Shown: positions 1 through 8,592, numbered from the stretch's first letter. The stretch is DNA of 64,000 bases from Qipengyuania spongiae (GCF_026168555.1 NZ_CP092471.1:2738501-2802500); one strand, 5' to 3'. Numbers and translations: made by a program. Notes: a model not told the origin generated them from the letters alone.

Positions 1-100
1 GCCCGTCACCTATGTCGTGGTCGGCTGGCTCAAGCGGCGCGAGGGGGTGGAGATTTTCGACACGCAGACCGATTTCTCGCCCTTCGCCACCCGAGGCTGA
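1..100 (+). CDS. Queuosine precursor transporter (YhhQ/VUT family), C-terminal fragment
   Basis: Only the last 32 codons are in the window (frame from base 2, TGA at 98-100). The fragment contains VTYVVVGWLKRREGVEIFD followed by TDFSPF. An LKR-x-EGV-D-x-FD...TDFxPF ending is what I recall for the C-terminus of YhhQ/VUT-type inner-membrane transporters, which import queuosine precursors (preQ0/preQ1) for tRNA modification. It converges on virB11, whose stop codon lies 14 bases away. The identification rests on a short tail and is therefore tentative. Confidence 0.6.
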   Translation, partial: PVTYVVVGWLKRREGVEIFDTQTDFSPFATRG

Positions 101-114
101 CAGCCCGAAACCCG

Positions 115-1158
115 TCAGACGATATCGGCGCTGCGGGCGATCTGGGTGATGCCGCGCTTGCCCGCGCCGTCGCGGCCGAGCTGGACGATCACGTCGATGA
201 CGCTCGCGGCATAGGCGATGGTGTCGCTGCGGGTAAGGCCGATGCCGGTCTGCATGACCATGAGCGAAAGCTGTTCGAGTGCGCCGCGCAGGCTATTGGC
301 GTGCAAGGTGGAAAAGCTCCCCGGATGGCCGGTGTTGATCGCGCGCAGGAAGCTGACGCTCTCCGCGCCGCGCAATTCGCCGAGCACGATACGGTCCGGG
401 CGCAGACGGAGAGCGGCTTGCAACAGCTCGTTCGCGGTCACCTTCGCCTCGCCGAGTTCCCCCTTTACCGCGACGAGGCCGACGCCGTTCTCTCCCGGCA
501 GGCGCAACTCGGGCGTGTCCTCGACCAGTACGACGCGCTCATGGGCCGGAATCTCGCCGAGCATGGCGTTGAGGAAGGTCGTCTTGCCGGTGCTCGTGCC
601 GCCCGAGATCAGGATCGTCTGCCGCTGTCGGATCGCCTCGCGCAGAAAGGCGATCGGCTGGCCCTGCGGGTCGGGCATCGCCGCCTCGCCCGCCGCGGCG
701 AGCGGACCGGTGTCGTAGGCGTCGAGCGGCAGGTCCAGCCGCCGATGGCGACGGATCGCCATTGCCCAGTGGCGGCGTGCGGCGGGCGGACCGCAGAACT
801 GGATGCGCGCCCCGCCCTCGTGCCCGCGCGCAGGCAAGGTCGCGCCGAGCAGCGGATGCTCGCGATTGATGCCCTGATGGCTGACCCGCGCAACCTGCTC
901 GGCGAGCCGCTGGATCAACCGGTCGTCGATTTCGGGCCGCATATGCTTGCGCATTCCCGGTTCGGCCGCTTCCTCGATCCAGACTTCGCCGGGCCGGTTG
1001 ACGATGATCTCGGTTACCGTGTCGCGGTCGAGCCACTCGGCGAAGGGCGCGAGATAGGCGTCGAGATAGACGCTGCGTTCGCCCGGCAGATCGACCGGGG
1101 GCAGCTCATCCTCGCCGCCACCGACGGCAGGCGCAAAAGGGTGGATGTCGGCGCTCAT
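115..1158 (-). CDS. virB11: Type IV secretion ATPase VirB11
   Basis: This is the cytoplasmic hexameric traffic ATPase of a type IV secretion system (T4SS), 347 aa, a normal length for the family. The Walker A motif GGTSTGKTT lies at about residues 186-194, the Asp box VLVEDTPELRL at 210-220, the Walker B region around RPDRIVLGELRGAE at 253-266, and the His box GHPGSFSTLHAN at 277-288. All core motifs are intact. It is the last gene of the minus-strand operon and starts 16 bases after the virB10 stop codon. VirB11 family ATPases work with VirB4 in pilus biogenesis and substrate transfer. Confidence 0.95.
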   Translation of the reverse strand: MSADIHPFAPAVGGGEDELPPVDLPGERSVYLDAYLAPFAEWLDRDTVTEIIVNRPGEVWIEEAAEPGMRKHMRPEIDDRLIQRLAEQVARVSHQGINREHPLLGATLPARGHEGGARIQFCGPPAARRHWAMAIRRHRRLDLPLDAYDTGPLAAAGEAAMPDPQGQPIAFLREAIRQRQTILISGGTSTGKTTFLNAMLGEIPAHERVVLVEDTPELRLPGENGVGLVAVKGELGEAKVTANELLQAALRLRPDRIVLGELRGAESVSFLRAINTGHPGSFSTLHANSLRGALEQLSLMVMQTGIGLTRSDTIAYAASVIDVIVQLGRDGAGKRGITQIARSADIV

Positions 1159-1174
1159 CGGATCGCCCGTCCGC

Positions 1175-2320
1175 TCAGCTGACCTGCGTGAAGTCGAGGT
1201 CGCGGGCGGTGAAGATGCGGATCGGCTCGCCCTGGCGGACGCGCACGGTGGGGCCGCGCTGGCCGTCCTGCTGCGCCGCGGTCTGCGCCGCCGACTGGCT
1301 CGCCCCGCCGATCAGCACGCCGCTCGCCCCGCCGGTGGCAAGGCTGCCGAGCCCGCCGACGACCGAGAGCAGCATGGCCGAGCCGAAGCGGCGGAAGAAC
1401 CCGCCACCCGAAACCTCGCCCTGCAAGCCGGTCGTTCCATCGAAGCCGATAGCGGGCGAGGCGAGATTGACCGAGGCGCCGTCGGGACGGATCAACCGCG
1501 TCCAGATGACATAGGCGCGCTTCTGTCCGTTCTGGAGGCCGGACTGATACTGCCCGATCAGGCGGCTGGAGCGCGGGACAAGCACCTTGCTGCCATCGAA
1601 GCTGCGCACGTCCTGACTTACCACCGCGCGGACATAGCCGGGGACGTTGGTATCGATCGCCGTCTCCAGCACCGCCGGGATCAGCGTGCCCTGCGTGACG
1701 GTCGTCGAGGGATTGGTCATCGCCCTCGCCTGCGCCGGAGCGCCGCCAACGCCGCCGATGCGGCTGGCGAAATCGTTGGCCGAACTTCCGCCTTCGCCCG
1801 CCGGCTGCGCCACCGCGACCCCTTCGGCCGAAGCGGGCGAGCCGGCGAGGTTTGGCGCAGCACCGGAATCGAAGACCACCGTGGGGCTGGCATAGGGGTT
1901 GACGACGGGCGCCATCGCGGCTTGCGGCGGCGCGGAATAGACCGGGCTCGGCGCGGGATCGGCCTGCTGTACCATGCCGGCGGAATCGACCTGGGTCATC
2001 GCCTGATCCGGCACCATCGGCACGGTTTCGGCGACCACCGGCTGAGCGGGAGGGGCGACCTCGGGGTTACCGATGCCTTCGGGTTCGGCCAGCCTCGCCG
2101 AGCTCATGCTCCACAGCGTGACCGCACCGAGCGCCGCGACGATCGCGATCCCCGCGACCATGCCGGTCGCGCCGCTCTTGCCCCCCGGCCGGGCGACCAG
2201 CGGATAGGAATTGCGGCTGGCGAGATCGATCACCTCGTGATCTTCCTGCTCGCGCGGGTCGACATCGTTCGCGACGCCGGCGCCGACAGTCTTCGGCGGC
2301 ATCTTCATCGCCAGGCGCAT
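1175..2320 (-). CDS. virB10: Type IV secretion protein VirB10 (TrbI/VirB10 family)
   Basis: This is the inner-to-outer membrane bridging subunit of the T4SS core complex. The start at 2320 (MRLAMKMPPK) gives 381 aa and overlaps the virB9 stop as TGATG. A longer open frame upstream of it runs through virB9 and looks spurious. A short cytoplasmic N-terminus is followed by one membrane segment at about residues 53-73, then a Pro/Ala-rich periplasmic linker. The C-terminal beta-barrel domain carries the family signature around GSKVLVPRSSRLIGQ, and the protein ends ARDLDFTQVS. Context and domain order match VirB10 well. Confidence 0.93.
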   Translation of the reverse strand: MRLAMKMPPKTVGAGVANDVDPREQEDHEVIDLASRNSYPLVARPGGKSGATGMVAGIAIVAALGAVTLWSMSSARLAEPEGIGNPEVAPPAQPVVAETVPMVPDQAMTQVDSAGMVQQADPAPSPVYSAPPQAAMAPVVNPYASPTVVFDSGAAPNLAGSPASAEGVAVAQPAGEGGSSANDFASRIGGVGGAPAQARAMTNPSTTVTQGTLIPAVLETAIDTNVPGYVRAVVSQDVRSFDGSKVLVPRSSRLIGQYQSGLQNGQKRAYVIWTRLIRPDGASVNLASPAIGFDGTTGLQGEVSGGGFFRRFGSAMLLSVVGGLGSLATGGASGVLIGGASQSAAQTAAQQDGQRGPTVRVRQGEPIRIFTARDLDFTQVS

Positions 2321-3105
2321 CACTTCTTCTCCGCTGAAAGCGCGAACGACGCATCGCGCGCCGCGCTGGATGCGGGCCGCTGCGGCCCGCCATTGACCAT
2401 GGTCGCGCGATCCTCGCCCGATCTGAGGACGATTTCGCGCGGCACGCCGTCGATCACGATCGTGTCGCCGCGCACGGTGAAATTGACTGGACCCTCGGTG
2501 CCTTCCGGATTGGTGGTAAGGATCGCAGGAACCGGGCGGCCCGAAGGCCAAGTCATGAAGGTCGCCGTCCCGTCGTCGAAGACGCGGGTGGGGAGAAGGG
2601 TCTGGTCACCCGATCCGGACCAGGCGAAGTTGAGGTCGGAGGGATCGATGACGGCCAGCCCGTCCTCGGTCGCGGCGCGTTCGACCGCGCTGCGCTCGTC
2701 CGCCGCCAGTTGCTGGGCCTCGGGCGCGGGTTGGGGTTCGCCGGGATAGGTGAAGCTCATCACGTAGAGCGGGCGGCCGGTCGGCGTGGCGACGAGGTCG
2801 AACAGATAGGTCCGCTTGTTGGTGACCACGGTCATGTTGGTCGCCGCGCGCGGTTCGAGCGGCTTCACGAACAGCAGGTTGGCGCGCTTGTTCGGCGTCA
2901 CCTGCCACGCGGCGCTGTCGCCGATGGCGACGTTCTCGATGGATTCGTCCTCGGCGAAGCGGATCGTCGCCTGCACCTTGGGCTTGCCCTCGATGCGGAA
3001 GACGCGCGCCTCGTCATACTCGACCTCGACCAGTCGCGCGTCCTGCGCGATCGCGGGAATCGCGACCAGTGTCAGGGCCGAAGCGATTGCCAGATGGCGG
3101 ATCAT
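2320..3105 (-). CDS. virB9: Type IV secretion protein VirB9 (TrbG/CagX family)
   Basis: This is the outer-membrane-complex subunit of the T4SS, 261 aa, with a clear signal peptide (MIRHLAIASALTLVAIPAIA, cleaved before QDAR). The N-terminal half carries the usual DARLVEVEYDEARVFRI stretch. The C-terminal half contains TRVFDDGTATFMTWP and GDTIVIDGVPREIVLRSG, typical of the CagX/VirB9 C-terminal domain that meets VirB7 and VirB10. Its start overlaps the virB6 stop as ATGA and its stop overlaps the virB10 start. No VirB7 lipoprotein or VirB8 gene sits beside it, which is unusual for this position. Confidence 0.93.
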   Translation of the reverse strand: MIRHLAIASALTLVAIPAIAQDARLVEVEYDEARVFRIEGKPKVQATIRFAEDESIENVAIGDSAAWQVTPNKRANLLFVKPLEPRAATNMTVVTNKRTYLFDLVATPTGRPLYVMSFTYPGEPQPAPEAQQLAADERSAVERAATEDGLAVIDPSDLNFAWSGSGDQTLLPTRVFDDGTATFMTWPSGRPVPAILTTNPEGTEGPVNFTVRGDTIVIDGVPREIVLRSGEDRATMVNGGPQRPASSAARDASFALSAEKK

Positions 3106-4280
3106 TTCACTTTCTCCGTGGAGCGAGGAGCGGCGGCGCGGAAGCGGCTGCCGACGCCGGCCACCCGCGACGGGCCGCCTGTACTCGATTTCGCCTGAGC
3201 CGTGCCTGAAGACGTGGCGAAGACCTTCGTCGTGCGATGGATGTTCGCGCCGCCCGCGCTGGTGCCGCTGTCGTTCGCGGCCCCTGCGACGGCAGGAGCA
3301 GACACGTCGATGCGGCGGGCGGCGGCGAGGGTCTGGCTGGCCTGCTGGGCCTGCGCGGCGGGCGAATGCGCCGCCGGAGCGGGTGCGGGAGCGTGGCCAC
3401 GCGAGCCTCCCTCGTCCTTGTCACTCCTGGCGAGGCCGAACACGGTCCAGCCCGACACCATCGTCGCGGCGGTCTTGAGCACCAGGAACATCAGCGCGAC
3501 ATGGACCGCACCGACGAGGAAGAAGCCCATCGCCGCCTGCGGATCGGGCTGGCCGGGATTGGCGACCAGCGCCGACAGCAGCGGCACGGCGAGCTCGAGC
3601 ATCACGCTGCCGCCCAGCACCGCGAAGAGCGGCGCGAGCGCGAGCATGGTCAGCCCCTTGACCCAGCCCGTGAACAGGCCGCGGGTGCCGTTGAACAGCG
3701 CCATGACCACGAAGATCGGCCCCAGCGCCACCAGCACGGCGAGCGCGATCCGCGCGGTCACAAGCAGGCCGACCGTGCCGAGCAGGAACAGCATCGCGCC
3801 CATCCACATCATCCCCTGCGGCGAGAAGGCGGAGATGTCGCTCTGCTGCTGCCCGCTCGCCTCCTGAATGGCGAGGAAGACGACGTCGATCTTCTGCGCG
3901 AAGGTTCTGGTCGCCGAACCGCCGCTGCCGGTAAGAATGCCGGCGAGCCAGTCGGGCGCGCCGACCGCGAGGTTCCAGACGACGCTCTGATAGGCGACCC
4001 AGCTGGTCGCGAAGGTGATGACGAGGCCGACCGTGATCATGCGCGGGGTGAGCGCCCGCACGCCAAGTGTCGCACGGCCCGTCAGCAACTGGATGGCGAA
4101 GAACGCGACGTAGAGCGTCAGCAGGATGGTGAGCACGGTCGCCATCTGCCCGCCCGGCGCGAACAGCCGGCCGAACGCCTGACCCGTCACCTCGCCCGCG
4201 ACGCAATCCACCGCCGTCAGCGCGGCGGAAATACCCGAGCCCACCTGTTCGGCGGCTTGCTGGCACCCTTGCGTGTTCAT
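3102..4280 (-). CDS. virB6: Type IV secretion protein VirB6 (TrbL/VirB6 family)
   Basis: This polytopic inner-membrane channel subunit of the T4SS has 392 aa. Several hydrophobic segments lie between about residues 45 and 280 (for example VLTILLTLYVAFFAIQLL, MLFLLGTVGLLVTARIALAV and FFLVGAVHVALMFLVL). They are followed by a cytoplasmic tail of about 100 residues rich in Ala, Pro and Ser. The start overlaps the virB4 stop (ATGA) and the stop overlaps the virB9 start (ATGA), so translation is probably coupled. In most T4SS operons a virB8 gene would lie between virB6 and virB9. Here the two genes overlap directly. Confidence 0.9.
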   Translation of the reverse strand: MNTQGCQQAAEQVGSGISAALTAVDCVAGEVTGQAFGRLFAPGGQMATVLTILLTLYVAFFAIQLLTGRATLGVRALTPRMITVGLVITFATSWVAYQSVVWNLAVGAPDWLAGILTGSGGSATRTFAQKIDVVFLAIQEASGQQQSDISAFSPQGMMWMGAMLFLLGTVGLLVTARIALAVLVALGPIFVVMALFNGTRGLFTGWVKGLTMLALAPLFAVLGGSVMLELAVPLLSALVANPGQPDPQAAMGFFLVGAVHVALMFLVLKTAATMVSGWTVFGLARSDKDEGGSRGHAPAPAPAAHSPAAQAQQASQTLAAARRIDVSAPAVAGAANDSGTSAGGANIHRTTKVFATSSGTAQAKSSTGGPSRVAGVGSRFRAAAPRSTEKVK

Positions 4281-6721
4281 TCGGCGGCCAACCGGTCGCG
4301 CGGATCGATGCCGAGATCGTTGGCGCCCCCGTCATAAGCACCGCCCGGCCAGGCGCTGCCGGTGAGCGAGGGGAACCAGTCGGCGGGATCGTCGCCCACC
4401 GCCTCGCGCAGCAGGTCGAGCCGCCGGACCGAGCTCTCGCGACCGGAAAGCACGGTCAGCACCTCGGGCGCACCGGACAGGTCGAGCCGGACGACGACGC
4501 TGGCGTCGGGCTGGCGCACCAGGAAGCAGCGGCTGTGCGCCGGCAGCGTGCGGATCAGCGCCAGTTCGTGATCGGTCAGGCCGAAGCCGTCGCAATAATC
4601 CTCCGCCCGCGCGCGGCTGTTGGGCATGAACACCATCGTCGCGGTCTGTTCGACCAGCGCGGTGGAGATGCGGCTGTCGAGCGCGTCGCGCGCGCTCTGC
4701 GTAGCGAAACCAACCAGCGCGTTACGCTTGCGCAGCGTTTTCAGCCAGTCGCGGATGCGCGCGGCGAACACCTCGTCGTCGAGCGCCTTCCAGCCCTCGT
4801 CGATCAGGATCATGGTCGGATCGCCGTCGAGACGCTCCTCGATCCGGTGGAAGAGATACATCATCGTCGGCGTGCGCAGGCGCGGGTTCTCGAGCAGCGA
4901 GGTCATGTCGAAGCCGAGCGCGCGGGCCGACATGTCGAGCCGGTCGTCGGCATTGTCGAACAGCCAGGCGTGCTCGCCCTCATTGATCCACGCGGCCAGC
5001 CGGTCGGCAAGATCGCCGGGCTGCGGCCGGCGCGCGCCCGACAGCAATTCGCGGAAATGACGCAGACGGCGCAGCGATGCGTCGTTGGCGTAAGCCGCGT
5101 CGACCGCACCCGCGATCGTCGCCTCTTCTTCCGGCCCGTTCGCCTTCAGCAACACACCGAGCCAGTCGCGCAGGAACGCCTTGTTGCCCGGCGTATCGGG
5201 CAGGCTCAGCGGGTTGAAGCCGGTCGGCTCACCGCTGCGGATCGCGTCGTAATTGCCGCCGATTCCGCGCACGAACAGCTCCGCGCCGCGATCCTTGTCG
5301 AACAGGATGGTGCGAGGGCGGAACTTCTGCGCCTGCGCGGCGAGGAAGTTCATCACCACGGTCTTGCCCGAACCGCTCGGCCCGATGACCGAGAAATTGC
5401 CGAGATCGCCGTTGTGGAAGTTGAAGAAGAACGGCGTCGAGCTGGTGGTCTGGAGCAGCGTCACCGCCTCGCCCCAATGGTTGTTCTCCGCCTGGCCGAG
5501 CGCGAAGCCGTGCAGCGAACCGAAACTCGCCATATTGGCGCTGGAGATCAGCGCGCGGCGGACGAGGTAGCCTTCGTTGCCTGGAAACTGCCCCCAGAAG
5601 GCGGGTTCGAGATTGGTGTCCTCGCGCACGGCGATGGCGCCGGTATCGGCGATCGCGGCGGCGCAGGCGGCGGTCGCGTCGTCGAGCCTGGCGAGATCGC
5701 GCTCGCGGACCAGCACCGTCAGGTGATGATCGCCGAACCCTACCGCGCCGTTGCCGAGCTCGTCACGAGCGGCGAGCATGTCGGCGCGTTCGGCGGCGGC
5801 TTCCTCGTCGGCGCTGCGCAGGCGGCGGATGGCGAGGTCCATGCGCTCGCGCGCGGTCTGGCGTTCGGTCGGGGCGTAGCTCTCGCTCACCACCATCTCG
5901 AAGGGCAGGCGCAGCAGCGCGTCGAGCAGGCCGGGGCTGGTCGCCTCGGGATAGTCCTTGAGCCCGAGCATCGAGGAGAAATCGGGCGAGCCCGATCCCC
6001 GCTGCTCGATCGCGTCGATCCCGAAGCTGACCCGGCGATAGGGCAGCATGTGCCCGATATCGACCTCGTCCGCGGGCTTTCGCACCGGGCGCATCTCGCC
6101 ATTGTAGAGCGCGGAGAGCAGTTCGAGGATCTCGTTGTTCACATTGCCCTGTGGGCCCACATAGTCGCCCAGAACCTGCGCCCCGTAGGCCGAGAGCGAG
6201 GCCACCAGACCCTGCGCCGCCGCGCGGAGCGAGCGCAAATCCTTGGGATCGACCTCCGCCTCCTGCCCGCGTCGGCTCAGCTTCTTCTGCGCGCGCTCGA
6301 CGAGGCCCGCCTTGCCGCGCGCCGGGCGGCGGATCAGGGTGACGAACTGATCGTTGATGAACAGCGATCCCGAACCCAGCCGCTCCTTCCACCGCGCGTC
6401 GATGTGGCGGCTGAGCGGATCGGGAAACTGCGCGTCGAGATCGACCTCGACCCGGCGGCGGATCACGTGGTGGTAGAGCACGAACCGCGCATCGAGGGTC
6501 GAGCGCAGCATCACCTCGCGCGTGGCGGCATGGGCGTTCAGCGCCTCGCTGTCCTCGGTCTCGAACAGCAGGCCGGGCACCTGCAGCGCGGTCATCACGC
6601 TGCCGTCGCGCAGCAGCAATGTGCTTTCATCGACCAACCGGGCATAGGGCAGGCGGTCGCCGGCGCGCGCTTCCTTCGCGCCCCAGGCCGCCGCGCCCTT
6701 CCATTTCGCGCTACGCGGCAT
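4277..6721 (-). CDS. virB4: Type IV secretion ATPase VirB4
   Basis: This is the large AAA+ ATPase that powers T4SS assembly and pilus dynamics, 814 aa, a normal length. The N-terminal CagE/TrbE/VirB domain includes TALQVPGLLFETED. Walker A GPSGSGKTVVM lies near residue 446 and Walker B MILIDEGWKALDDE near residue 635, followed by the family segment LVGFATQSARDAL. The start overlaps the end of virB3 by 11 bases and the stop overlaps virB6. With VirB11 it makes two energy-providing ATPases. No VirD4 coupling ATPase is present in the window. Confidence 0.95.
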   Translation of the reverse strand: MPRSAKWKGAAAWGAKEARAGDRLPYARLVDESTLLLRDGSVMTALQVPGLLFETEDSEALNAHAATREVMLRSTLDARFVLYHHVIRRRVEVDLDAQFPDPLSRHIDARWKERLGSGSLFINDQFVTLIRRPARGKAGLVERAQKKLSRRGQEAEVDPKDLRSLRAAAQGLVASLSAYGAQVLGDYVGPQGNVNNEILELLSALYNGEMRPVRKPADEVDIGHMLPYRRVSFGIDAIEQRGSGSPDFSSMLGLKDYPEATSPGLLDALLRLPFEMVVSESYAPTERQTARERMDLAIRRLRSADEEAAAERADMLAARDELGNGAVGFGDHHLTVLVRERDLARLDDATAACAAAIADTGAIAVREDTNLEPAFWGQFPGNEGYLVRRALISSANMASFGSLHGFALGQAENNHWGEAVTLLQTTSSTPFFFNFHNGDLGNFSVIGPSGSGKTVVMNFLAAQAQKFRPRTILFDKDRGAELFVRGIGGNYDAIRSGEPTGFNPLSLPDTPGNKAFLRDWLGVLLKANGPEEEATIAGAVDAAYANDASLRRLRHFRELLSGARRPQPGDLADRLAAWINEGEHAWLFDNADDRLDMSARALGFDMTSLLENPRLRTPTMMYLFHRIEERLDGDPTMILIDEGWKALDDEVFAARIRDWLKTLRKRNALVGFATQSARDALDSRISTALVEQTATMVFMPNSRARAEDYCDGFGLTDHELALIRTLPAHSRCFLVRQPDASVVVRLDLSGAPEVLTVLSGRESSVRRLDLLREAVGDDPADWFPSLTGSAWPGGAYDGGANDLGIDPRDRLAAE

Positions 6722-6995
6722 AGCTGTTGCACCCCCAGCGATTGTAGTTCCGCACGCGCGGGCACTTGGAGACCTTGGTGATCCACAAGTCGAAGATGCG
6801 CGGTTCGCGCAGGCAGGCGAAATAGCCCACCCCGTGGATCGCCAGCGCGGTGGGCAGCGCCAGCCAGCTGCCGGTGATCAGGAACAGCTCGGTCGTCACC
6901 ATCCCGTTGATGATGAAGTAGTTGTACGTGACGCCCGCGAACATCTGCGGGCGGGTCAGCGCACGGTGGACGGGATGGCGGGCGAGCTGCGTCAT
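6711..6995 (-). CDS. virB3: Type IV secretion protein VirB3
   Basis: This 94-aa inner-membrane protein is required for T4SS pilus assembly, usually in association with VirB4. The N-terminus LARHPVHRALTRPQMFAGV is the conserved VirB3 signature, followed by two adjoining hydrophobic stretches (YNYFIINGMVTTELFLITG and WLALPTALAIHGVGYFA). It begins one base after the virB2 stop codon and overlaps virB4 by 11 bases. The small size, position and motif together make the assignment secure. Confidence 0.9.
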   Translation of the reverse strand: MTQLARHPVHRALTRPQMFAGVTYNYFIINGMVTTELFLITGSWLALPTALAIHGVGYFACLREPRIFDLWITKVSKCPRVRNYNRWGCNSYAA

Positions 6996-6996
6996 G

Positions 6997-7311
6997 TCAC
7001 ACTCCCGCGGTCGCGCCCTGGATGCCGGCGACGATCGAGGCAGCGCCGAACAGGATGAAGACGCCGATGATCACGGTCGCGCCGAAACGCCAGTTGAGAC
7101 GTCCGGTCAGCATCATGAAGCCGACCGCGGCCACCGCCATCACCGCGACGGCGGTGGCGACATTGCCGAGCAGCGTGCCCTGCAGCCAGCCGAGCGCGGC
7201 GACGATCGGGCCGGAACCGGCGGGGTCGGCGGCCTGCGCGAAGGCGGCGGTGGGCGATGCAAGAAGCACCAGAGCAGCGGCGCGGATAAACGAACGCATA
7301 TTCAACTTCAC
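6997..7311 (-). CDS. virB2: Type IV secretion major pilin VirB2 (TrbC/VirB2 family)
   Basis: This is a T4SS pilin precursor of 104 aa. An N-terminal signal peptide (MRSFIRAAALVLLASPTAAFA, if translation starts at the second Met) is followed by two hydrophobic helices, about GTLLGNVATAVAVMAVAAVG and FGATVIIGVFILFGAASIV, separated by a short polar loop (MMLTGRLNWR). This is the classic VirB2 layout. The start at 7311 overlaps the transglycosylase stop (ATGA). A start four codons downstream is also possible. Confidence 0.88.
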   Translation of the reverse strand: MKLNMRSFIRAAALVLLASPTAAFAQAADPAGSGPIVAALGWLQGTLLGNVATAVAVMAVAAVGFMMLTGRLNWRFGATVIIGVFILFGAASIVAGIQGATAGV

Positions 7312-7943
7312 TCCCGGGAATGATCGGACAGGCGGCCCATGATGGCCGCGACATAAAGCTGGGTTTCGCGGATGCGGGGCACGCCGCCGGATCGCTCGAC
7401 CCGGCCCGGACCTGCGTTGTAGGCGGCGAGCGCCTTCTCGACGTCGCCATCGAACCGGTCGAGCTGGGCGCGCAGGTAACGCGCCCCACCTTCGAGATTG
7501 GCGAAGGGATCGCGGGCATCGACGCCGAGGTCGCGCGCCGTTCCCGGCATCAGCTGGGCAAGCCCGCGCGCACCCACCGGCGAGACGGCATCGGCGCGCC
7601 AGCGGCTCTCCTGCCAGACCACCGCCTCAAGCAGCGAGGGGCTGACATCGAAGCGGGCGGCAAGCTCGGCGATCTTGGCCTTGTAGGCTTGCGGGACGGC
7701 GGCCGCGTGGAGATGGGGCTGGGCGACCATCCGGTCGGGAACCATCAGGTCCGCCGGAATTTCTTCGGTGGCAAGTTCCGCACCAATGGCCCCGGTCGGC
7801 GCGTCGACGGCAGGCACGGTCGCGCCCCCGGCGACCCAATGTGCCTCGCCCTGGTCGATCTGAAGAACATCGGCCTGTGCCGGCAGGGCCATCAGGCCGA
7901 TGCCAGCGAGCAGAATGGTGCGCAGGCCCGCGCTTAGAATCAT
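7308..7943 (-). CDS. Lytic transglycosylase, VirB1-like (SLT domain)
   Basis: This is a periplasmic murein hydrolase likely to open peptidoglycan for the secretion apparatus. The start at 7943 (MILSAGLRTILLAGIG) has a GGAGGG ribosome-binding site and gives 211 aa with a signal peptide ending near PAQA. A start 14 codons upstream is also open but has no better site. The SLT domain covers about residues 95-205, with catalytic Glu112 in VVWQESRW, GLAQLMP at 127-133 and AYNAGP at 174-179. It is the first gene of the operon, where virB1 commonly sits. Confidence 0.9.
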   Translation of the reverse strand: MILSAGLRTILLAGIGLMALPAQADVLQIDQGEAHWVAGGATVPAVDAPTGAIGAELATEEIPADLMVPDRMVAQPHLHAAAVPQAYKAKIAELAARFDVSPSLLEAVVWQESRWRADAVSPVGARGLAQLMPGTARDLGVDARDPFANLEGGARYLRAQLDRFDGDVEKALAAYNAGPGRVERSGGVPRIRETQLYVAAIMGRLSDHSRE

Positions 7944-8043
7944 CTGGCCCTCCAATCCGGCCCCATTGCCTCCCATACATGACATCGGAGTGACAAGGAA
8001 CTGAATGAGGGTCTACCGTTAGGCGGAAAAGGTTTCGTTAACC

Positions 8044-8058
8044 CTAACGTCGACTTAA
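8044..8058 (-). promoter_or_regulatory. Possible CtrA-type site upstream of the type IV secretion operon
   Basis: Read on the minus strand, this is TTAA, seven bases, then TTAG, one mismatch from the CtrA full site TTAA-N7-TTAA. It lies about 100 bases upstream of the first operon gene, and a further TTAAC follows a few bases on. CtrA controls many envelope and appendage genes in alphaproteobacteria. This is a motif match only. Confidence 0.25.
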
Positions 8059-8086
8059 AAAGAACGACTTGGCGCTGGTTTCCGGC

Positions 8087-8449
8087 TCAGCGGCTGGCGA
8101 CCAGAGTCTGGTCGGCGAACTCTCCGCGGTTCAGCATGGCGAGGCTGCGCGCGGCAATCCGCCGGGCCTTGATCCACTGCCCTTCGGTCGTTTCCAGGAA
8201 CAGCGTACCATCGGCCTGCATGGCAGCCTCGAAATAGCGCCGGGCCTGCTCGTTGTCTCCCTTGCGCGCGTGAGCGACGCCGAGATTGATGAGCCGCGCC
8301 GGATCGGTTTCTTCCAGGCGGTCATTCGTCATGATGGTGGCGATGGCGGCGGCGTCGCGTCCGGCGACGAGTTCCTCGGTCGCGACATCCATTGCGGGCG
8401 CCGCGGACTGTGCTGCCAGGGCGACGAGGGCGGATACCAGGATGCTCAT
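8087..8449 (-). CDS. Exported tetratricopeptide-like small protein, unknown function
   Basis: The predicted secreted protein has 120 aa. The N-terminus (MSILVSALVALAAQSAAPA) looks like a signal peptide, and a GGGAG-like site precedes the ATG. Residues about 50-85 (ARLINLGVAHARKGDNEQARRYFEAAM) form one clear TPR hairpin. The family is not one I can name. It is divergent from the lipoprotein/receptor genes, and a Pho-box-like repeat lies about 75 bases upstream, so it may share their regulation. The function is unknown. Confidence 0.75.
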   Translation of the reverse strand: MSILVSALVALAAQSAAPAMDVATEELVAGRDAAAIATIMTNDRLEETDPARLINLGVAHARKGDNEQARRYFEAAMQADGTLFLETTEGQWIKARRIAARSLAMLNRGEFADQTLVASR

Positions 8450-8521
8450 ATTTCCAATCTCCCAACTTTATCGATCAGGATAATGCGCGCCCTCCCGCTT
8501 CGCCGCAACAATTCTGTAACA

Positions 8522-8539
8522 TTGTCATTTTTCCGTCAT
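8522..8539 (+). promoter_or_regulatory. Pho-box-like direct repeat 1 (TTGTCAT-N4-CCGTCAT)
   Basis: Two 7-base half-sites, TTGTCAT and CCGTCAT, are separated by TTTT, giving an 11-base period. This is the architecture of PhoB operators (CTGTCAT-N4-CTGTCAT). The site lies between the divergent TPR gene and the lipoprotein gene. A PhoB-like regulator is encoded 5 kb away in the same cluster. Confidence 0.5.
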
Positions 8540-8592
8540 CCTCCCTCCTGCCGCCGGCACCGAGGTGAGGCGAGGCGTATCCTTTGTGGAAA

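Noticed and set aside
4535-6781. A 748-codon open frame opposite virB4, and similar long frames opposite virB11, virB6, clpX and the aldo/keto reductase
   Set aside because: All are antisense shadows of recognisable genes, Arg- and Ala-rich with no family features or ribosome-binding sites.
115-7943. Type IV secretion operon as part of an integrative conjugative element
   Set aside because: No relaxase, coupling protein, integrase, partition or attachment repeat is visible. The gene order and base composition match the surrounding chromosome. The flank before base 1 cannot be judged.
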